This document shows, one piece after another, positions 42,220-47,835 of a stretch of 47,835 bases of DNA; the first letter of the stretch is position 1, and each line of letters begins with the position of its first letter. Where the stretch lies: assembly GCA_002407775.1 (NCBI GenBank), contig DHOP01000042.1, forward strand, positions 1-47,835, read 5' to 3'. This stretch comes from Prevotella sp. UBA5387. GTDB taxonomy: Bacteria; Bacteroidota; Bacteroidia; Bacteroidales; Bacteroidaceae. A program made the position numbers and the translations under genes. Under the pieces are notes generated by a model that saw only the letters and a list, made by a program, of their open reading frames with translations, did no database searches and had not been told where the DNA came from.

Positions 42220-44946
42220 TTATGTATTTATGTCACTTGGACTTATATTAAACTCGTCTTTGAAACATTTAGTAAAATATGACGGAGATGTGAATCCAAC
42301 CGCGTAGGCAACTTCTGAAATCGTCATGTCGGATGTCTCCAGAAGTTTCTTCCCTCGTTGTAGTCGAGCCGTGCGTACCAATTCCACCGGCGACTGGCCC
42401 GTGAGCGCTTTCACCTTACGGTAAAGTTGTACACGACTCAAACCGATATCCTCGCTAATACGCTCCACATTTAAATCCGAATCGGATAGATTGCTCTGAA
42501 TATTGTCTCGCAACTGGGTAAGAAATTTGCGGTCTCTATCTCCAATGCCAGACATGGGGTCTTGATTCGAAGGAGAATTCTCAACCGGTGACTCCTCAAC
42601 ATCTCTTGACGAAAAGAGGCCACGGAGATGTGCACGACTCTTCAACAGATTGTCTATGCGAGCCAGTAGCACTTTGGAGCTAAATGGTTTGGTGATATAT
42701 GAGTCCGCACCTGTCTCGTAACCCTCAGCCATTTGTTCATCAAGCGTGCGTGCCGTGAGCATGATAACTGGAATGTGACTTGTTGCTGTATCAGACTTCA
42801 ACTGACGGGTAAACTCCATTCCGTCCATCACTGGCATCATGACGTCACATACCACAATATCGGGTACAATCTTTCTTGCCAGAACAAGCCCACTCTTTCC
42901 GTCAATGGCCTCTGTCACATGGTATTGTTCTTTCAACAAGGTGTGCAGATAAGAGCGCACATCATGATTGTCATCGATAACAAGTATCTCTGGCTTGTCA
43001 TTCTCTTCGACAGAGACCACATCGTCCAAATGTTGTTCAACATTGATCTGGTTATCGGAATAATGTTCGGAAACAATATCTACTGATTCTCCAGATGTCT
43101 TCAATTCCTCTACGACACCTTCCTGCATCTTTGGAATCTTCACCGTAAAGCAGGTGCCAGCGCCTTCTTCACTCTTAACACTTACTTCACCATGGTGCAA
43201 ATCAGTGTATGCCTTCACGATGGCAAGTCCTATGCCGGTGCCTCCGGCCGAGCCTCTGGCCTGATAAAATCTCTCGAACACATTGGAGAGATCATTTGCA
43301 TTGATGCCCTTTCCAGTGTCTTCAACCTGTAAGACATAGTTGTAGCCCTCTTCCGTAAGTTTGGTTGTAATGGTTCCACCAGACGGCGTGTATTTCAACG
43401 CGTTGCTCATGAGGTTTACATAGATATGGCCCAATTTCTCAACATCGGCAACAATGGTACCATCTCCGTGGAGCTCATTCATGATCTTCAACGTAATCTG
43501 CTTGCTTTGGGATACAGATGCAAATGTCTCGAACCAATTCTGAAGCGAGCTGCCCAAAGAGAAGCGTGAAAGTACGAGTTTCATTTTGCCGTTCTGTACC
43601 TTACGGAAATCTAGAATCTCATTAACCAATTGGAGAAGAACATGCACGTTGCGCTGAACCATCTCAAGCATCTTTCGGCTATTGTCCTTTATCTCCGACA
43701 AATCCAACAACTGGTCGACTGGACCGGCTATCAATGTCAGTGGCGTGCGAAGTTCATGGCTCACATTAGTAAAGAAGGCGAGTTGTGCATTCGTCATATC
43801 TTGGACCTCTCCATTCAACCGTTTCAGCTCTTCATTATTATGTGAAAGTTGCGCGCTAAGTTTGGCCTTAGAAAGATAGGCACGATAGGTCAACAAGATG
43901 GCTATGATAATGATGCCTAAAACGACAACCAGCAGCACGGTGAACCATCTTTGTAATGTATATTGGTTAAAATACGAGTCAACCTTCTTATGCATCAAGT
44001 CAAGGTTGGAATTCTGACGTTCCAAATCTTTTGCCTGCATAAGTAGGAGCTCCGCATTATCCTTCGTCACGATAGTTGTCGAGAGTCGATTGTCACGATT
44101 GAAAGGTTGATGCTTCAGAATCCTCATCGCCAAGGCTATCACCTCATCACCCTTGGTTGGATAGATATAGGATGCCTCGAATATTCCGTTTTGTACAAGC
44201 TCGAGCCCGCCACCTTTTGTTGCAAGGCCATCGATTCCTGTGAATTTTACTTTATCTCCCAACCCATGATGTTTTAAGGAGAGGTAAGATCCATGGGCCA
44301 TGCGGTCGTTTTGCCCAAACACATAGTCAAAGTCAGTTGTCTTTCTTAGAATCTTGTCCATCACCTGGATGCCACTTTCTTCCTTCCAATTCCCGGCCTC
44401 AGACGCAACAAGTCTAATATTTGGATAATCCTTGATGCCGTCTATAAATCCACGATGGCGCTCTTCGGCGGGCGATGAACCCTCTAGTCCCCGAATCTCC
44501 ACTACCTTGCCGTTCCCCTGGAGTTGCCTTGAGATGAAGTGTCCCATGGCTTTTCCGATGTTGTAGTTGTCACCACCGATAAAAGCAGTGTATTTGTCCG
44601 AATTTACTTTTCGGTCATATAATATCACGGGAATGCCCTTATCAAAAGCTTGGCTCACGGCAGAGGTAATGGAGTTAACTTGATTTGGGGCAACAATGAG
44701 CAGGTCAACACCATCTTCGACGAATTTGTTAATCTGAGCAATCTGCTTTTTACTATCGTCATCGGCCGATACTAAGTGTACTTCAATGGAATCGTTAAAG
44801 TATTCACTAGTCTTGAGTTCGCGATTGAGCTTATCCCTCCAGATGTCTTCACTACATTGAGATACGCCAATAATGTACTTGTGTGGACGATGACCACAAG
44901 AGACAACAAGAATAATAAATAGCAAAAAAAGTAGGGTCTTCTTCAT
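42220..44946 (-). CDS. Hybrid two-component sensor/regulator of the fructan locus
   Basis: The start is placed at ATG 44946 (MKKTLLFLLFIILVVSCGHR), giving 908 residues. Domains: signal segment (note SC at 16-17, a possible lipobox), periplasmic type I sugar-binding domain (about 22-310), TM helix (about 335-353), HisKA with FFTNVSHELRTPL (His397), HATPase (NLMSNALKY, DTGKGI, GTGIGLAI), receiver with VVCDVMMP (Asp701) and C-terminal AraC HTH (about 805-908). A periplasmic-binding input, not the more common propeller, is the layout of the B. thetaiotaomicron fructose-sensing regulator BT1754. It should bind fructose and activate the susC operon. Promoter at 44970. Confidence 0.95.
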   Translation of the reverse strand: MKKTLLFLLFIILVVSCGHRPHKYIIGVSQCSEDIWRDKLNRELKTSEYFNDSIEVHLVSADDDSKKQIAQINKFVEDGVDLLIVAPNQVNSITSAVSQAFDKGIPVILYDRKVNSDKYTAFIGGDNYNIGKAMGHFISRQLQGNGKVVEIRGLEGSSPAEERHRGFIDGIKDYPNIRLVASEAGNWKEESGIQVMDKILRKTTDFDYVFGQNDRMAHGSYLSLKHHGLGDKVKFTGIDGLATKGGGLELVQNGIFEASYIYPTKGDEVIALAMRILKHQPFNRDNRLSTTIVTKDNAELLLMQAKDLERQNSNLDLMHKKVDSYFNQYTLQRWFTVLLVVVLGIIIIAILLTYRAYLSKAKLSAQLSHNNEELKRLNGEVQDMTNAQLAFFTNVSHELRTPLTLIAGPVDQLLDLSEIKDNSRKMLEMVQRNVHVLLQLVNEILDFRKVQNGKMKLVLSRFSLGSSLQNWFETFASVSQSKQITLKIMNELHGDGTIVADVEKLGHIYVNLMSNALKYTPSGGTITTKLTEEGYNYVLQVEDTGKGINANDLSNVFERFYQARGSAGGTGIGLAIVKAYTDLHHGEVSVKSEEGAGTCFTVKIPKMQEGVVEELKTSGESVDIVSEHYSDNQINVEQHLDDVVSVEENDKPEILVIDDNHDVRSYLHTLLKEQYHVTEAIDGKSGLVLARKIVPDIVVCDVMMPVMDGMEFTRQLKSDTATSHIPVIMLTARTLDEQMAEGYETGADSYITKPFSSKVLLARIDNLLKSRAHLRGLFSSRDVEESPVENSPSNQDPMSGIGDRDRKFLTQLRDNIQSNLSDSDLNVERISEDIGLSRVQLYRKVKALTGQSPVELVRTARLQRGKKLLETSDMTISEVAYAVGFTSPSYFTKCFKDEFNISPSDINT

Positions 44947-44969
44947 GAAGATATTCTTTCGTGTAATTG

Positions 44970-44998
44970 CAAAGATAGACAAAAATACGAAGAACAAA
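44970..44998 (-). promoter_or_regulatory. Promoter of the hybrid sensor gene (TTTG-N17-TATCTTTG)
   Basis: On the minus strand TATCTTTG (44970-44977) is preceded by TTTG (44995-44998) with a 17-bp spacer, slightly short. Transcription would start about 17 nt before the ATG at 44946, excluding the longer frame from 44997. Confidence 0.5.
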
Positions 44999-45754
44999 TA
45001 GAATTTGATTTCTTTTATAAATCTAGACCATTACCGGATACAATCATATCTTTGCAATATAGTTGAATAATTACGAGGGGTGTTGCTATAAGGCTTCGAT
45101 AAATTCCCCACAACTCACTCGTAAGTGATGATTACAACATTTGAGAGTTTGGTCGTTGATCACCATAACGCTTACAATGTACCGATGGTGATTTAAGTTA
45201 TCAAATAAAAACATAACAAGGAGATTGCCATCTCATCAAGGACTTCCTTAAAAGGAATGAAACATGATAAAGCTTGAGATTAGGACAAAAGCAAAGTTTA
45301 TATAAATGAATAGGTATAATCCTTCGTTGCGACTCTTTACTCCCATACCTTACCCTATCTTTACATTGTGTTTTAGGAATTGGAAAATCCTTATTGACTA
45401 AATTTTAAATCCATGCAGCATTCTTTTATTTTTCATCTTGGTAAAATACAAGTAAGAACTCTATTAATATCTTGCAAATTTAACGTAAGTTTGGTTCATT
45501 GCGGATTATATTGTTCTATTTTTTATTTCGCAATTAGATAAAATATGCACAATGATCATTGAAGATACCAATTATATTATTTCAATTGACGTGAGTTCAA
45601 AAAACATGAATAATGTAAGTTTTAATCTTAGTAATAAAACTAAATAATGATAATCTTGCTATACCAGCTTTAAAAGTGCGTATCTAAAATATTTCTTCTT
45701 TTTTTGTCATTTTACTTTATATTTTGTTAACTGGTTATCAAAGAAGTTGCAAAA
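44999..45754. other. Long divergent intergenic region, no gene seen
   Basis: About 755 bp of AT-rich DNA without an open frame longer than a few dozen codons or a family resemblance. The segment gcttcgataaattccccaca near 45093 starts like 35985-35994 (gcttcgataa) in the fructan operon. No hairpin with a T-tract was found. It separates the fructan locus from the plus-strand thioesterase operon. Confidence 0.5.
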
Positions 45755-45785
45755 TTTGTCTGTCAAAAAAAAATGCGTAACTTTG
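45755..45785 (+). promoter_or_regulatory. Promoter of the thioesterase-hydrolase operon (TTTG-N19-TAACTTTG)
   Basis: TTTG at 45755-45758 and TAACTTTG at 45778-45785 are separated by 19 bp, an exact match to the Bacteroidota primary sigma consensus. The predicted leader is long, about 145 nt, and contains a ggaggtgac stretch at 45837-45845 without a following ATG. Confidence 0.75.
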
Positions 45786-45936
45786 TCTTTAGTAACTTGG
45801 CAATTGTCTTTTGTCATACTTTATTTAATCGAATTTGGAGGTGACAACTACTGTCCCATATCGCCGCAGTTTTTCAAATTTATCATCCATCAAACTCTCT
45901 ACACAAAGACAAATTCGTAGATTATAAAATTACACC

Positions 45937-46413
45937 ATGAAAATGGATAAGATAATAAACCCATATTTGAAGCATGAGGGCTACAATTGCATTGGTTGTA
46001 GTCCCAACAACCCCATAGGTCTACATCTGGATTTCTATGAAGATGGTGATGACATCGTGTCCATGTGGAGTCCAAGTCAGAATTATCAGGGATGGTTAAA
46101 CACCCTTCATGGCGGTATCATCGCCACTTTGATGGACGAAACGGCTGGTTGGGTGATTACAAGGAAGCTACAGACTACTGGCGTAACAAGCCGCTTGAAC
46201 ATACATTACAAGAAGCCAGTCTATACCACGGATAAACTTCTGACGATACGTGCGAGAATTGCAAGCAAGATACGTAACTACTATACCATCCAAGTCGAAC
46301 TTACCAATGACAAGGGCGAACTCTGCGACGAAGCCGATGCCATCTATTATGTCCAGTCTCAGGACAAGGCAAAGGAAATTGGTTTCCCTGGTTGTAAGGT
46401 GGAAGGAGAATAG
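45937..46413 (+). CDS. Hotdog-fold acyl-CoA thioesterase (PaaI-like)
   Basis: The 158-residue cytoplasmic protein has the PaaI-type hotdog pattern: LHGGIIATLMDETAGWVI (about 65-82) with the catalytic-site His-Gly-Gly and Asp-Glu, then RLNIHYKKPVYTTDKL. The N-terminus carries CIGCSPNNPIGLHL, a Cys-x-x-Cys turn seen in a subset of hotdog proteins. Such enzymes hydrolyse acyl-CoA thioesters; the acyl group is unknown. A second Met (MDKIINP) is a possible start. It leads a two-gene operon with the hydrolase 16 bp downstream. Confidence 0.88.
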   Translation: MKMDKIINPYLKHEGYNCIGCSPNNPIGLHLDFYEDGDDIVSMWSPSQNYQGWLNTLHGGIIATLMDETAGWVITRKLQTTGVTSRLNIHYKKPVYTTDKLLTIRARIASKIRNYYTIQVELTNDKGELCDEADAIYYVQSQDKAKEIGFPGCKVEGE

Positions 46414-46429
46414 TTAAATAAATAGATAT

Positions 46430-47662
46430 ATGAAAAGACTAATGACTTTATGTTCGGCAATTATAATTGCCATGTCGGCCTTTGCGCAACTTGAAGGTTG
46501 TAAAGAGATTTTGAGTATCAAGATCACGGGTGCAGAGGGTTCTTCTTCCGTCACTTGTAATGATAGTCTTGCCGCAAGTTTTGTAGCCTTTAGCGGCTAT
46601 TGTGACAATGAATATTTCAAGGGCAAGATATTGCCTGGTGCCTTCGATAACCAGAAGAAGATTGACGGACGGACAAGGCTCTCGGCTCGTTATATGCTCG
46701 AGGGCAAGGACAAAGCTAATCAGAAGTGCAAAATCTTCATTGAGAATAATGCTATTGAAGGCTCTTCGTATAGTCAACCACGGGTGTTCACCGATAGCAA
46801 GGCACTGGCCTTCCTCAATACTTCCGAACTGATAGGCTATCTCGATCATGCGAACAACCAGTTTTATGTGCGCATCTATGTTAAGGAACCTCATGCTACC
46901 ACCGAGAACATAACCATTCAAGGTTCTCGTGGGAAACTTGCCGCCACTCTTGAGACACCCGCACTTAAGGCAGGCGAGAAATGCCCTATCGTCATCATCT
47001 GCCATGGTTTTGGAGGCAATCGCAATGGGGGGCTCACAAGCGATGTTGCCGTGCAACTTCCAAAGGATGGAATTGCTACTCTTCGTTTTGACTTTAATGG
47101 TCATGGGGAGAGTGAGGGTAAGATGGTGGATATGACGGTGCCCAACGAGATCGAGGATGCCATGTTAGCCTATCAATATGCCGCATCATTGCCTTTTGTC
47201 GATACAAATAAGATAGGCATGCTTGGTCATTCACAAGGCGGAGTTGTGACCAGCATGGTTGCTGGGGAGCTAGGTTACAAGAAGTTAGCTGCAGTAGTAC
47301 TGATGAGTCCTGCTTCTGTGTTACGCGACGATTGCATCAGGGGAAATGTTATGGGCTCGTTTTTCAACCCTCTCGATCCTCCTGAAAAAGTTGCAATAGG
47401 CAATATTAGTATTGGTAAGGAATATATCCGTACTGCCTTCACACTTCCAATCTATGAGACCGCCGAGCGTTATCATGGCAAAGCATGTATTATCCATGGA
47501 ACAGGTGATCGCGTTGTACCATATACCTATGGCATCCGTTATCACGAGATATGGCCAGGAAGCGAGTACCATGAACTACCAGGTTTTGACCATGGATTCT
47601 ATCCTGATCCACAAAAAGCTGTTAAGATAGCGGTGGACTTTCTTGAGAAAGCACTCAAATAG
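46430..47662 (+). CDS. Exported alpha/beta hydrolase fused to a DUF3237-like domain
   Basis: The 410-residue protein has a signal peptide (MKRLMTLCSAIIIAMSAFA), an N-terminal domain (about 45-155) resembling DUF3237 (GKILPGAFDNQKKIDGRTRL, SARYML, ALAFLNTSELIGYL) and a C-terminal alpha/beta hydrolase (about 165-410). The triad is visible: Ser268 in GHSQGG, Asp360 in GTGDRVVP and His388 in GFDHGF; the oxyanion segment is HGFGGNR. The hydrolase part resembles cinnamoyl/feruloyl esterases such as Est1E, so an acyl esterase acting on plant-derived or conjugated substrates is plausible. The fusion is unusual to me. Co-transcribed with the thioesterase gene. Confidence 0.85.
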   Translation: MKRLMTLCSAIIIAMSAFAQLEGCKEILSIKITGAEGSSSVTCNDSLAASFVAFSGYCDNEYFKGKILPGAFDNQKKIDGRTRLSARYMLEGKDKANQKCKIFIENNAIEGSSYSQPRVFTDSKALAFLNTSELIGYLDHANNQFYVRIYVKEPHATTENITIQGSRGKLAATLETPALKAGEKCPIVIICHGFGGNRNGGLTSDVAVQLPKDGIATLRFDFNGHGESEGKMVDMTVPNEIEDAMLAYQYAASLPFVDTNKIGMLGHSQGGVVTSMVAGELGYKKLAAVVLMSPASVLRDDCIRGNVMGSFFNPLDPPEKVAIGNISIGKEYIRTAFTLPIYETAERYHGKACIIHGTGDRVVPYTYGIRYHEIWPGSEYHELPGFDHGFYPDPQKAVKIAVDFLEKALK

Positions 47663-47701
47663 CGTAAATTCGACAAATTCACTTTAATACAAATGGCTGT
47701 T

Positions 47702-47814
47702 GCGAAAGGATAGCTTTGGCGGTGCGATTACTATCCTTTCGCACTGCGTTTAAGCATCAATGGCATTGCGATTAGTATCGAAACGCAATGCCATTAGATA
47801 TCTATCGCACCGCC
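47702..47814. repeat. Pair of palindromic repeats (REP-like)
   Basis: Two hairpins: gcgaaaggatag / ctatcctttcgc (47702-47713 and 47731-47742, 12 bp, 17-nt loop) and atggcattgcg / cgcaatgccat (47760-47770 and 47784-47794, 11 bp, 13-nt loop). The first loop (ggcggtgcgat, 47719-47729) is also complementary to atcgcaccgcc (47804-47814), so the whole can refold into a larger structure. They lie 40 bp after the hydrolase stop and could act as its terminator. A diverged relative is at 19466-19565. Confidence 0.75.
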
Positions 47815-47835
47815 AATGACTATGCCTAAATTTAC

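Noticed and set aside
45766..45774. Nine-A tract upstream of the thioesterase gene as a phase-variable element
   Set aside because: It is within the promoter spacer; length changes could matter, but the present 19-bp spacing is ideal and nothing else supports switching.

Overview
The window comes from a member of the Bacteroidota, most likely the Prevotellaceae (Prevotella/Segatella type). Support comes from a SusC/SusD fructan locus with a hybrid two-component sensor, NigD-like and Ig-like lipoproteins, an ECF sigma factor paired with an envelope-spanning partner, and promoters with the Bacteroidota -7 element TAnnTTTG. No rRNA, tRNA, CRISPR array, integrase or transposase was recognised.

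Layout. 1-935: an unidentified partial reading frame, a 22-bp direct repeat, a tiny basic ORF and two hairpins. 936-5808 (minus): a YfhO-like membrane protein and an outer-membrane receptor-like barrel. 6327-14787 (minus): a compact six-gene cluster encoding, in transcription order, a vWA-like lipoprotein, a four-TM protein, a tubulin/FtsZ-superfamily protein, a 1157-residue SrfB-like actin/Hsp70-fold ATPase, a coiled-coil protein and a membrane-anchored zinc ribbon protein. 15295-19302 (plus): two lipoproteins, an ECF sigma factor, its membrane-plus-barrel partner and a broken ecotin gene. 19749-22507 (minus): nagB overlapping a GH97 alpha-glycosidase gene. 22946-29268 (minus): DUF1801 protein, Pit phosphate permease with its DUF47 partner, two VOC proteins, YceI with a SnoaL-like protein, and an AraC regulator. 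29738-44946 (minus): a complete fructan utilisation locus. 45937-47662 (plus): a hotdog thioesterase and a DUF3237-alpha/beta hydrolase fusion, followed by palindromic repeats.

The fructan locus reads as one pathway. The hybrid sensor (periplasmic sugar-binding domain, kinase, receiver, AraC DNA-binding domain) should activate SusC/SusD and a surface DUF4960 lipoprotein that capture fructan. Two GH32 proteins cut it, an MFS porter imports fructose and a PfkB kinase phosphorylates it. Gene content and order parallel the Bacteroides thetaiotaomicron levan/fructose locus. One GH32 protein carries Glu where the family nucleophile Asp is expected.

The best candidate for an undescribed system is the 6327-14787 cluster. 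It joins tubulin-like and actin-like nucleotide-binding proteins with a vWA lipoprotein and membrane proteins, which suggests an envelope-associated cytoskeletal or membrane-remodelling machine. Inside it are a ten-G tract in the four-TM gene that could allow phase variation, and a GC-rich palindromic repeat translated in frame inside the coiled-coil gene. The window also holds three dispersed repeat families: a 22-bp unit present in 1, 2 and 4 copies, nested GC-rich palindromes, and palindromes around a 'ggatagtaatc' core.
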